Positions 19,356 through 28,395 of a DNA stretch of 64,000 nucleotides are shown piece by piece. Origin of the DNA: Saprospiraceae bacterium (GTDB lineage: Bacteria > Bacteroidota > Bacteroidia > Chitinophagales > Saprospiraceae); assembly GCA_029212405.1 (NCBI GenBank), contig JARGNR010000010.1, forward strand, positions 29,207-93,206, written 5' to 3'. The notes beneath the pieces were generated by a model, which worked only from the letters and a program-made list of their open reading frames with translations, had not been told where the DNA came from and made no database searches. Within the stretch, counting starts at the first letter, position 1, and every line of letters begins with the position of its first letter. A program made the position numbers and the translations under genes.

Positions 19356-22300
19356 ATGAAAAACAAATATTTTATACTTTTTGCCTTCTTATATTCTCAA
19401 AGTATTCTATTCGGCCAACAAAGCGCAGATTTCTTGTTCTTTTCCAATGGTACAGATGATTCCAAGTTTATAAAAAACATGCCACATCCACTTGACACTG
19501 ATGTGACATTAGTTTCTTTGGGGGATAATGGTGCCCAATTATTACAAAATATAGTTACTACCTACCCAGATCATACATTAAAAACGGTTATTGGTGATCG
19601 AGACATCAATCAATTAGTAAAGCCTAAAAAAGGACAATTTAAATATAAAAAATCAAGAATATGTCCTGATCCTTTTGTTCAAGAATTGGATGATCAACAT
19701 GTAATGATTACATTGAACTCCAATTGGTTTATAGATCGAGAATATAAGTTCAAGGCACTCAATTACGATTGTGATTTTTTCAATGAAATTCATTTACTTG
19801 AAGGGCTTGAAGATATTTTAGAGGATTATAAAGAGTGGAATAAAATAATTGTTGCTCACCATGGAATTGAATCTATTTCTGAAATTGCAGGAAAGGGTCT
19901 GGGATGGTATAGTTTCATCCCATTTTATGGTCAAATGTATCAATCATTCCGAAAGAACATTGGTAACAAACAGGATTTTGCCTCCAAAGGATATCATAGA
20001 TACATCTCATTTCTTTCAAAAATCACTGAAAAATTTGATAAACTATGTATCATTTCTGGCCACGATCATATCAATCACGTAATCCATCATGAGTCGATTA
20101 CCCATATCAATGTAAACAGTAGCAGTATTCGAAATAAATCTTCAAAAAACGACCAAACATCGTTTCTTTCTAAAGAGCCAAATCTATTACAGTTAAAGTC
20201 AACCCCAAATGGATGGGAGTTTTCTTTTCATTCAGAAACGACAGAGCATGTTATTAGCAATGTATTCAAATCAACAAAGAAAGAGCCAATAACTCAAAAA
20301 GAAAATCAACTTTCAGAGGTAAAATCAACGGTAAAAGCAAGTGAAAAATACGATGCCAGTGCAATGACTCGATTTATCTATGGAAGTGGGTATCGAGAAG
20401 AATGGTCTACTCCAGTCACTGCCCCATTACTGAAAATTGATGAATATGATGGAGGTTTACGGCCGTATGCTATTGGAGGCGGACTGCAAACCATGAGCAT
20501 TAAGTTTAAGAGTAAAAATGGTAAAAAATATGCTTTCCGAGTTTTGGACAAGCAGCCAGAAAAAAGTCTTTCAGACATCATCCGAGAATCCATCTATAGA
20601 GTTATTGTTCAAGAAATGATAACAACGATGCACCCTTATGGTCCATTGGTTGCCAACAAACTTCTGGACGCAACAGATATTATTCACATTAAACCGGAAT
20701 TATTTATATTGGAAAGACACCCCGATCTAGAGGAAAAATATCATTCTTTTATTGGAAAAATAGGCACTCTGGAAGAGAAACCATCAGGAAAGAAAAAAAA
20801 CAGGGAAGGCTTTTATGGTGCAGATAAAGTTGTTTCCAGTTATGACATGTTTATTTCATTGCGTAAATCATATAAAAATAAAATTGACCCCATGGCCTAT
20901 GCCAAAGCCAGATTAATGGATATGTGGTTGGGTGATTGGGATCGGCACGAAGACAATTGGAAGTGGGCCATGTTCAAGGAAGGGGATTACAAAATTTATA
21001 AACCCATCCCAAAAGACAGAGACCATGTATTTTCTAAATGGTCAGGTTTCATTCCCAATATTGCAGATTATGCTGTCAGCAATGCCGAAGATTTTGGATA
21101 TCATTTTGGCAACATGAGACATCTTAATTTCAAGGCTCGTTTTTTGGATCGTGAACTTGCAGGTGAAGTCAGTCTGGATATCTGGTTGCAAGCGGCTCAA
21201 TACCTACAAAGTCAATTAACAGATGAGGTTATTCATGATGCGGTCCTACAAATTCCAGGAGAAGTATATGACTTTCATGCAAAAGAGATCGAAGAAAAAT
21301 TGATTTCTCGGAGAACAGACCTTTCTCAATTCATCCAAGCCTATTACAAAGAGCTCAACCGGGATGTATATATCACAGGAACCAATAAAAGTGATTGGTT
21401 TGAAATCCACCGCCAAGAGGATGGAAAAGTACGTGTAAGAATCTATGATCAGAAAAAAGATGGAAGTCGAGGACCACAGTATTATCAGCGGATTCTACAA
21501 CCCGAAATTGTTCAAAAAATTTATTGTTTTGGATTGGATGGTAAAGATAAATTTGACGTATCAGGGGATGTAAAAAAATCAATTAAAGTACGAATATTGG
21601 GAGGGAGTGATAAAGATCAAATTCGGGATGTATCCCAAGTAAGTGGCAAGGGAAGACTTACCCAGGTTTACGATACTTTTAAAGAGGATAGTATCACTTC
21701 AAGCAATGAAACGGTGATCAAACGCCCCAGTCAACCTGCCCATTATGACCCTTATGCATTTGATTACAATTGGTTGATTCCTATTATTACGATCAGAAAT
21801 AGTTCAGGAAATGGTTTCGGGATTGGAGGAAATGCGACCTATATCGTTCGAGGGTTCAACAAACCAGGATACGCTAAAAAATGGACATTTGGAGGCGTCT
21901 ATTATCCGGAATTAAAAGCACACAGCATCACAGGAGGATTTAAATTCAGACATTTTATCGGAAAAACAGATCTACAATTACGCAGCAGATATTCTTCTTT
22001 TTATGATAAATTTCCATTCTTCTACGGCATAGGGAATGACACAAAATTTGATCGAGAAAATAGAAGGGAACTCAACAGTATTGATTACGACATTGTTGAT
22101 GTTGAAGCGGGATTGGAAACTACTTTTGCTCAAAAAAGTACCTGGTACAATCGAATTCTTTTCGAAAACCATGATGTTACCAATCGGGATGATATTGCAG
22201 CGCTTGATACTACCTTGAATGGATATGGAAAACAGTCCTTCTTTTCGCTAAAATCTGCCTTGGATTTGGACTTTACCAATAATTCACTATATCCTGAGGA

Positions 22301-22805
22301 TGGAGCTCAATTCAGTATTTCACTAGAAGGTAGAACCAATATGGACGGAAAGCTATCTTCGAATTTCAACACTCGATTTTCATATTTTAAGACCTTTGAC
22401 CTGGGCCTTAAGACAACACTAATTGGCTCGTTGCATTACAATCAAGCCAACGGAACTTCAGCCTTTTACCATTTGAGCAAACTGGGTAGTCAAACCCATT
22501 TTAGGGGATATACAAGAAATCGATTTATTGACAAATATGCGATGTTATACAACAGTGAAGCACGCGTAATTCTGGGAACGATCAAAACGCCATTGATCCA
22601 ATTTGTAGTTGGGGTATTTGGTTTTTATGACGGAGGCAAAGTATGGAACGAGCGTTCTGAATTCAGTGATGGGAAGTGGAACAATAGTTATGGCGGTGGA
22701 ATTTTCTTTGCTCCTGGCTTTAAAGATTATACGATATCATTTTTATTTGCAAGACCAGAAGATGACTTTACCTATTCAAAATTCCAGATTGGATTTGATT
22801 TCTAG
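19356..22805 (+). CDS. Large outer-membrane protein: metallophosphoesterase-like head, atypical-kinase-like core, BamA-type barrel
   Basis: 1149 residues with a signal peptide (1-20, ending LFGQ). Residues about 25-260 look like a degenerate calcineurin-type phosphoesterase: LVSLGDN, VIGDRDIN, KIIVAHHG and ISGHDHINH follow the order of family motifs, but the first D-x-H is missing and GNHD is altered. Residues about 350-620 contain KYAFRVLDK, a helix with ESIYRVIVQEM, then GDWDRHEDNW (526-535) and PKDRDHVF (552-559). This resembles the catalytic and metal-binding loops of HipA/FAM20/PI3K-like kinases. From about 790 to the end it is a surface-antigen (Omp85) barrel ending in phenylalanine. 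The kinase reading is inference. It is second in a three-gene operon. Confidence 0.8.
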   Translation: MKNKYFILFAFLYSQSILFGQQSADFLFFSNGTDDSKFIKNMPHPLDTDVTLVSLGDNGAQLLQNIVTTYPDHTLKTVIGDRDINQLVKPKKGQFKYKKSRICPDPFVQELDDQHVMITLNSNWFIDREYKFKALNYDCDFFNEIHLLEGLEDILEDYKEWNKIIVAHHGIESISEIAGKGLGWYSFIPFYGQMYQSFRKNIGNKQDFASKGYHRYISFLSKITEKFDKLCIISGHDHINHVIHHESITHINVNSSSIRNKSSKNDQTSFLSKEPNLLQLKSTPNGWEFSFHSETTEHVISNVFKSTKKEPITQKENQLSEVKSTVKASEKYDASAMTRFIYGSGYREEWSTPVTAPLLKIDEYDGGLRPYAIGGGLQTMSIKFKSKNGKKYAFRVLDKQPEKSLSDIIRESIYRVIVQEMITTMHPYGPLVANKLLDATDIIHIKPELFILERHPDLEEKYHSFIGKIGTLEEKPSGKKKNREGFYGADKVVSSYDMFISLRKSYKNKIDPMAYAKARLMDMWLGDWDRHEDNWKWAMFKEGDYKIYKPIPKDRDHVFSKWSGFIPNIADYAVSNAEDFGYHFGNMRHLNFKARFLDRELAGEVSLDIWLQAAQYLQSQLTDEVIHDAVLQIPGEVYDFHAKEIEEKLISRRTDLSQFIQAYYKELNRDVYITGTNKSDWFEIHRQEDGKVRVRIYDQKKDGSRGPQYYQRILQPEIVQKIYCFGLDGKDKFDVSGDVKKSIKVRILGGSDKDQIRDVSQVSGKGRLTQVYDTFKEDSITSSNETVIKRPSQPAHYDPYAFDYNWLIPIITIRNSSGNGFGIGGNATYIVRGFNKPGYAKKWTFGGVYYPELKAHSITGGFKFRHFIGKTDLQLRSRYSSFYDKFPFFYGIGNDTKFDRENRRELNSIDYDIVDVEAGLETTFAQKSTWYNRILFENHDVTNRDDIAALDTTLNGYGKQSFFSLKSALDLDFTNNSLYPEDGAQFSISLEGRTNMDGKLSSNFNTRFSYFKTFDLGLKTTLIGSLHYNQANGTSAFYHLSKLGSQTHFRGYTRNRFIDKYAMLYNSEARVILGTIKTPLIQFVVGVFGFYDGGKVWNERSEFSDGKWNNSYGGGIFFAPGFKDYTISFLFARPEDDFTYSKFQIGFDF

Positions 22806-22821
22806 CACAGACAATATAAAC

Positions 22822-23862
22822 ATGGGACAATTTTTTACGATAACAATAAGTATGCTCTTCTTATGGACAATGATGTCCTCTTGTGCACAAAATGCTAAGA
22901 CAGCAACACCTCAAAATCCTGCACCAATAGAAGAAAAAGGTCCATTATCATTGGACTCAATGCCAATAGATACTGCTTCGATTGAAATGGTCTATCATTC
23001 CAAAGATTTTACGGACAGTACTTCGAGTTATTCCCAATCGAAAACATTTAACTACGATCTGTCGAGACCCTCTAATACCTCCGTTTTACCAGCTGAATTA
23101 ATGGAGATATCCGCTTTGACCTACGATGTCGGTAAAAAAGTTCTGTATACGGTGAATGATGAAAAAGGAGATTTGTATACCTTAAATCCTACAGATGGAA
23201 AAATTATCGAAAAAAAGAAATTTGGTAAAAAAGGAGATTATGAGGGAGTTGAAATTAGTGATGAAGGCATCATTTATACCGTTACGGCAAATGGAAACAT
23301 CACTGCAATAGAAAAATCCACTGGAACGACTGAAAAATTCAAAACCAAATTAAAGACGCTCAATGATGTGGAAGGATTGGGCTACGATGCAAATCGAAAG
23401 CTGCTTTTATTAGCTTGTAAAGGAGCTCCTACTCTATCTGTTTCTTTTCAAAAAACAAAGAAAATCAAAAACGTATATGGTTGGTCAATTGAAAATAAAA
23501 CTTTGATCGAAGAACCGATATTAAGTATTCATGATGAAGCCTTGCTTGAATATCTGGAGCAGAACGAACATTCATACAGTAAATCCAGAATGAAAAAATA
23601 TAAAAAACGAGCAAAGAATTTTTCACCTTCTGGCATTGCTTATCAATCTGACGAAGCGCTATACTATTTGATTTCAAGTGTTGGTAAATTACTAATTACC
23701 GCAGATATAGATGGCAAAATCCACCACATTGAATTTCTGGATGATACGTACTTCGCGCAGCCAGAAGGCATTTGTTTTGGTGAAAACAATTCACTGTATA
23801 TAAGTAATGAAGGCAGAGGACTGGTTCCCAAATTGATGCGATTTGACTTTCTATCTGAGTAG
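22822..23862 (+). CDS. Propeller lipoprotein, SdiA-regulated/YjiK-like
   Basis: The ATG at 22822 follows the barrel gene by 16 bp and opens a lipoprotein signal (MGQFFTITISMLFLWTMMSSC, lipid on C21). The upstream extension of this frame overlaps the barrel gene and is not used. After a Ser/Thr/Pro-rich linker (about 22-85), the domain at 90-346 reads as a six-bladed propeller of the SdiA-regulated family: EISALTYDVGKKVLYTVNDEKG, YEGVEISDEGIIYTV, DVEGLGYDANRKLLLLACKG, FSPSGIAYQ and QPEGICFGENNSLYISNEG. Its ligand is unknown. It probably sits on the outer membrane beside the preceding barrel protein. Confidence 0.78.
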   Translation: MGQFFTITISMLFLWTMMSSCAQNAKTATPQNPAPIEEKGPLSLDSMPIDTASIEMVYHSKDFTDSTSSYSQSKTFNYDLSRPSNTSVLPAELMEISALTYDVGKKVLYTVNDEKGDLYTLNPTDGKIIEKKKFGKKGDYEGVEISDEGIIYTVTANGNITAIEKSTGTTEKFKTKLKTLNDVEGLGYDANRKLLLLACKGAPTLSVSFQKTKKIKNVYGWSIENKTLIEEPILSIHDEALLEYLEQNEHSYSKSRMKKYKKRAKNFSPSGIAYQSDEALYYLISSVGKLLITADIDGKIHHIEFLDDTYFAQPEGICFGENNSLYISNEGRGLVPKLMRFDFLSE

Positions 23863-24058
23863 AATAGACCTATCGAGGTAAATCACGAATTGATATTTAA
23901 AATATAAGCGAAGGTCTAATATTCGACCAAAAATCAAGTATTCTATTTAGCTTTAGAAAAGATTTTCTATACAAACAACTTACGTATAGAGGTTCAATAT
24001 TGAAGAAAGAAAATTTATTTCTTTTTAAAATTAAATTACTCGTGAAATTGAGTTTCAA

Positions 24059-24451
24059 ATGATCAATATGAAAACATTTTGGTACTGGTCCATTGTGATT
24101 GTTGCTCTCTATGCCATGTATGCCTCCTACGGGTTGATACAAGAAGAATATACTAAAACACATGCCTGTCCTGAAATCATGACGATTCCTTTTTGTTATA
24201 TTGGATTTGTTTGTTTTACATTGATCTTATTGAACCACATTATACCCTATCGCTATTCAGAACAAGGATTTGCCATTGCCTTATTCATGCCAATGACAAT
24301 GGCAATAAACGGGTCAATGTTTGAACTTTTTGGTAAATTCATTGGGCCAAAAACAAGTAGTGGAATTCCTTTGAGCTATATTTTGCTAGTATTTTGTGTG
24401 TATTTCACTGTTGCCAAAATCTATTATTTGAAATCAATAGGTGAATGGTAA
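24059..24451 (+). CDS. Four-helix integral membrane protein of unknown function
   Basis: 130 residues with four hydrophobic helices (about 8-27, 42-62, 70-95, 103-124). The start may be the ATG at 24059 or the one 9 bp later (MKTFWYW). No catalytic motif is visible and I do not recognise the family. It stands apart from both neighbours by about 130-200 bp. Confidence 0.55.
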   Translation: MINMKTFWYWSIVIVALYAMYASYGLIQEEYTKTHACPEIMTIPFCYIGFVCFTLILLNHIIPYRYSEQGFAIALFMPMTMAINGSMFELFGKFIGPKTSSGIPLSYILLVFCVYFTVAKIYYLKSIGEW

Positions 24452-24583
24452 TATCTAAGGTATACATCATTTATGATGTCTCCTTCAAATCAGTATACAT
24501 TCCGATGAGTTACCAACGAATTTGCTTATATTGATAGCATAAATCTGAATACCCGTAAGAAGTTGGTACTAAATTATTGACAC

Positions 24584-25456
24584 ATGTTTTCAACCTATTC
24601 CCAATATCAGTCAAACCTATTGTACTTTGAAAGTCAAGAGGGGAAGATGGCCTATTTTGATGAAGGACAAGGGGAATGCATTTTACTTCTACATGGGGTC
24701 CCCACTTCATCTTGGTTGTATCGAAAAATTATTCCGATACTACTTCAGAAAGGATATAGAGTGATCGCACCTGATATGCTGGGCTATGGCAGCAGCGACA
24801 AGCCAGAGGGGTATGAATTGTACTCTGATTTTAAAATGGGAGAACGCATTTTGAGAATGATGGCTCACCTAGAAGTTGGTTCTTGGTCTCACGTATTTCA
24901 TGATGGAGGTGGACTATGGACATGGGCCATGTTAGAGCAAGATCAGACGAAAGTTAAAAACCTTTTTATGTTGAATACCATCATTTATCAAACTGGATTC
25001 AAACCTCCGATAAAATTTGAAAAAGGTATAATTGCAAAATTATTTACACGTTTGTATAGCTATTCTAAATTCACCCAAAAAATTTCAATAGACCCTACCT
25101 TTAAAAATGGCATTCACCACAAAAACAAAATATCTAGTGATATGTTGGAAGGATACAAAGTGCCATTAAAAGGCAAAGGTCATCTTGCATTGTACTATTT
25201 TTTTACGCAAACTTGTAAGCAAATAAAAGACTATAGCCCTTTGCATCAATCTCTCAAAATTCCTTTAACTGTAATTTGGGGAAAATGGGATGATGTATTG
25301 AGATGGGAGGGCAATGAAGAGCATGTGAAATTAAACTTTACTGTTTCACAAGATGATATTCACCTAATTGATGCAAAACATTTCATACAGGAAGAGCAAC
25401 CTGAAGAAATTGCAGAAATCATAATTCAAAAATTGCAGAAAACGATTTTAACTTAG
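24584..25456 (+). CDS. Alpha/beta hydrolase, haloalkane-dehalogenase-like
   Basis: 290 residues with the full alpha/beta fold order. HGVPTSSWLYR (37-47) is the oxyanion-hole loop, and PDMLGYGSSDKP (63-74) is typical of haloalkane dehalogenases and epoxide hydrolases. The nucleophile position is aspartate D107 in VFHDGGGLW, where true dehalogenases have HDWGG. The catalytic histidine is in DAKHFIQEEQPEEIAE near residue 272. An Asp nucleophile points to a dehalogenase or epoxide-hydrolase chemistry rather than an esterase, but the halide-stabilising Trp next to the nucleophile is Gly here, so dehalogenation is uncertain. The SelO gene follows closely. Confidence 0.82.
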   Translation: MFSTYSQYQSNLLYFESQEGKMAYFDEGQGECILLLHGVPTSSWLYRKIIPILLQKGYRVIAPDMLGYGSSDKPEGYELYSDFKMGERILRMMAHLEVGSWSHVFHDGGGLWTWAMLEQDQTKVKNLFMLNTIIYQTGFKPPIKFEKGIIAKLFTRLYSYSKFTQKISIDPTFKNGIHHKNKISSDMLEGYKVPLKGKGHLALYYFFTQTCKQIKDYSPLHQSLKIPLTVIWGKWDDVLRWEGNEEHVKLNFTVSQDDIHLIDAKHFIQEEQPEEIAEIIIQKLQKTILT

Positions 25457-25497
25457 AGTTGGCCTATGAGATTCACACAATTCACACTATTTTAATG

Positions 25498-27060
25498 ATG
25501 TTAACTATTCAAGATACATTCAATAAAGAATTACCTGCAGATAAAAACACTTCAAATACAAGAAGACAAGTTTTGCAAGCATGCTATTCATTTGTAACAC
25601 CTAGAATTCCTTCTAACCCCTCGGTTGTCCACGTTTCAAAAGAAATGGCTGAAGCTATAGGTATAGAATCATTCGAGCTCAAACAACCCCAATTTAAAGG
25701 CATATTTTCAGGTGCCTTGGTTATGAAAGGAACCCAACCTTATGCCATGTGTTATGGAGGGCATCAATTCGGTTCATGGGCGGGTCAATTGGGAGATGGT
25801 CGAGCCATCAATCTGGGAGAAGTAGTCCACAACAATCAACGATGGGCATTGCAATTAAAAGGGGCAGGCGAAACCCCTTATTCCAGAACCGCGGATGGTT
25901 TGGCAGTTCTAAGATCTTCAATTAGGGAGCATTTGTGTAGTGAAGCCATGTTCCATTTAGGCGTACCCACTACTCGATCTTTGTCTTTATGTCTCACCGG
26001 AGATCAAGTCATGAGAGATGTCATGTACGACGGTAATCCCGAATATGAAAAAGGAGCGGTTGTATGTCGAGTAGCCGAATCATTCATTCGATTTGGTAAT
26101 TTTCAAATATTTGCCAGCAGAAAAGACGATGTTACACTGAAGGCACTAACAGACTATACCATTAAGTATTTTTATCCTGAGATCAAATCAGAAGGAAAAG
26201 AGAAATACATTGCTTTTTTTAATGCCGTACTCGATCGTACGTTGCATATGGTTGTTCATTGGCAACGAGTAGGATTTGTACATGGTGTGATGAATACAGA
26301 CAACATGTCGATATTAGGACAAACCATTGATTATGGACCATATGGCTGGTTGGAAGATTATAATAAAGATTGGACTCCTAATACGACGGATAGACAACAA
26401 AAGAGATATCGGTTTGGCAATCAACCTGGAATCGCACAATGGAATCTATTCCAATTAGCCAATGCATTATTTCCATTAATTGGAGAAGCAAAGCCCTTGG
26501 AAGATGCCCTTAAACGATACATTGAGGATTTCACGGTAGCGTATCAAGAAATGATGCGTTCAAAGTTGGGTCTTCAAATAGAAGACACGGAGGATGCGAA
26601 ATTGATTGAGCAATTAGAAGAGACGCTATCCTTGACAGAAACAGATATGACCATTTTTTTTAGAAAGTTAGCTGACCTAGTCAAAGAAGATGACCAAGAG
26701 ATTGCACTTAAAAAAATAAGAGATGCTTTCTATCAACCTGAACTGATGGATGACCAGTATCAAGATCAATGGAAAGAATGGCTTTCAGACTACATCCAAC
26801 GGATAAATCGTGACTCTTTTTCAGATTTAGATCGTAAGGCATTGATGAATAAAACAAACCCCAAATATGTCTTACGTAATTATATGGCACAGTTGGCTAT
26901 TGATGCTGCGGACAAGGGTGATTATACCATTATTGAAGAATTACACCAGATTCTTAAACGTCCGTATGAAGACCAACCAAGCAATGAAAAATGGTTTGCG
27001 AAAAGACCGGAATGGGCAAGACATAAAGTTGGTTGTTCTATGTTATCTTGCAGCTCTTAA
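25498..27060 (+). CDS. selO: Protein adenylyltransferase SelO (YdiU family)
   Basis: Pseudokinase-fold enzyme that AMPylates proteins on Ser/Thr/Tyr and is linked to redox stress. Start chosen at the second of two tandem ATG codons (25495, 25498); a TTG at 25459 would overlap a non-conserved leader. Family motifs are complete: YGGHQFGSWAGQLGDGRAINLGE, LQLKGAGETPYSRTADGLAVLRSSIREHL, and GVMNTDNMSILGQTIDYGPYG with the metal-binding Asn/Asp. The C-terminus ends CSMLSCSS, the conserved redox-active cysteine tail (selenocysteine in animals). About 520 residues is normal. Confidence 0.94.
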   Translation: MLTIQDTFNKELPADKNTSNTRRQVLQACYSFVTPRIPSNPSVVHVSKEMAEAIGIESFELKQPQFKGIFSGALVMKGTQPYAMCYGGHQFGSWAGQLGDGRAINLGEVVHNNQRWALQLKGAGETPYSRTADGLAVLRSSIREHLCSEAMFHLGVPTTRSLSLCLTGDQVMRDVMYDGNPEYEKGAVVCRVAESFIRFGNFQIFASRKDDVTLKALTDYTIKYFYPEIKSEGKEKYIAFFNAVLDRTLHMVVHWQRVGFVHGVMNTDNMSILGQTIDYGPYGWLEDYNKDWTPNTTDRQQKRYRFGNQPGIAQWNLFQLANALFPLIGEAKPLEDALKRYIEDFTVAYQEMMRSKLGLQIEDTEDAKLIEQLEETLSLTETDMTIFFRKLADLVKEDDQEIALKKIRDAFYQPELMDDQYQDQWKEWLSDYIQRINRDSFSDLDRKALMNKTNPKYVLRNYMAQLAIDAADKGDYTIIEELHQILKRPYEDQPSNEKWFAKRPEWARHKVGCSMLSCSS

Positions 27061-27098
27061 TTGCGAAACATTTTTTTAACTAATCGAACTTTGAACAT

Positions 27099-27401
27099 AT
27101 GAATTTCTTTAAAAACCTATTTGGTGGTAAAAATAAAATTGAGCTCTCAGAAGAAGAATTGCTAGAAGTGGGTGCGTGTCCAAATTGCTGGGGTAAACAA
27201 GAGTACAATGATGAATATGTAGCCTATCAAAAGGATCAAACCAAGGCAAACATCAACAAAGATAAACAACACCAAAAAGCATTTGTCCAACAATACATTG
27301 AAACTGGAATAACGGGAATACAGCTCAAGAGGGAAGGGGAATATCTGACGTGTCCGAAATGCAATACAAAACATAAATACGTTTCTTCAAAGGCAAACTA
27401 A
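27099..27401 (+). CDS. Small zinc-ribbon protein of unknown function
   Basis: 100 residues, no signal peptide. Two CxxC pairs (CPNC near residue 27 and CPKC near residue 90) flank a Lys/Gln-rich helix and would together bind one zinc, as in zinc-ribbon proteins. It follows SelO by 38 bp and precedes the DUF547 gene by 16 bp on the same strand, so the three may be co-transcribed. No function can be assigned. Confidence 0.65.
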   Translation: MNFFKNLFGGKNKIELSEEELLEVGACPNCWGKQEYNDEYVAYQKDQTKANINKDKQHQKAFVQQYIETGITGIQLKREGEYLTCPKCNTKHKYVSSKAN

Positions 27402-27417
27402 TTGAAAAATTAAAATT

Positions 27418-28278
27418 GTGCAGAGTTTAAAATACATTGGCTACGGCATTGTCACGATGGGTATCTTAGTACTTGTTTATATGATTTCTTCTGGAAAAAA
27501 TATCAATGAATTAGGTCTAGAAATTCTCTCGAAGGTCAAAAGTGCAAAAGGGGATAAAGTGAATCTGGAGGCCATCATTCCAAGCCCATTAAAAACGATA
27601 GATCATAGTGACTGGGCCTATCTTATGCAGAAACATGTCAAAAGTGATGGTAAGGTAGATTATCGAGGTATCACAAAGAACAAATCGTATTTAACATCTT
27701 ATCTCCAAATGATTTCTCAAAACCCTCCGGCCCAAAATTGGTCAAAAGAAGAATCGCTTGCCTATTGGATCAATGCGTATAATGCATTTACGATTCGTCT
27801 CATTTTGGACCATTACCCTGTTAAAAGCATCAAAGATATAGCAGATGGGTTACCAATGATCAATTCACCATGGGACATCAAGTTTTTTACGATTGGAGGT
27901 GTACCTTTTGATCTTAATACCATCGAACATGAAATCCTGCGAAAACAATTTGACGAACCCCGCATACACTTTGCCATTAATTGTGCATCTACTTCATGCC
28001 CTGTACTTAGAAATGAAGCCTATCTTCCCAAATATTTGGAATTTCAGTTAGAGGATCAGGCTAACGTATTTATAAATGATCCGAATAAAAATGTAATCAC
28101 AGATACTAGCATACAACTTTCTAAAATATTCAACTGGTTTGCGGGAGATTTCACAAAAAAAGAATCTCTTCATTCCTTTCTTTCTGCGTATCATTCCAAT
28201 ATAAATGCAGATGCAAAAATTTCTTATCTCCCATACGATTGGAGTTTGAATAACACATCAAAAAGGTCAAAAAAATAG
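27418..28278 (+). CDS. DUF547 domain-containing protein
   Basis: 286 residues beginning at a GTG; no in-frame ATG lies near the signal/anchor (IGYGIVTMGILVLVYMISSG, about 6-25). The DUF547 domain spans about 60-270: SKEESLAYWINAYNAFTIRLILDHYPVKSIKDI and IHFAINCASTSCPVLRNEAY are diagnostic. The conserved cysteines and histidines hint at an enzymatic role, related by fold to transglutaminase/papain-like proteins in some classifications. The function is unknown. It is probably periplasmic and anchored. Confidence 0.87.
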   Translation: MQSLKYIGYGIVTMGILVLVYMISSGKNINELGLEILSKVKSAKGDKVNLEAIIPSPLKTIDHSDWAYLMQKHVKSDGKVDYRGITKNKSYLTSYLQMISQNPPAQNWSKEESLAYWINAYNAFTIRLILDHYPVKSIKDIADGLPMINSPWDIKFFTIGGVPFDLNTIEHEILRKQFDEPRIHFAINCASTSCPVLRNEAYLPKYLEFQLEDQANVFINDPNKNVITDTSIQLSKIFNWFAGDFTKKESLHSFLSAYHSNINADAKISYLPYDWSLNNTSKRSKK

Positions 28279-28395
28279 TTATTTAGAATAGAATAAAATT
28301 GGCTTTTCTATTCTCAGGAAAAATCCTGTCTAGTGATATTTTCCATATTCATTAAATGTTCTTATTTTGAAGATAAATAACCACCAAAAAAAGCC

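Noticed and set aside
22609..22821. A longer start for the propeller lipoprotein
   Set aside because: The extension overlaps the end of the barrel gene in another frame, and the ATG at 22822 gives a perfect lipoprotein signal.
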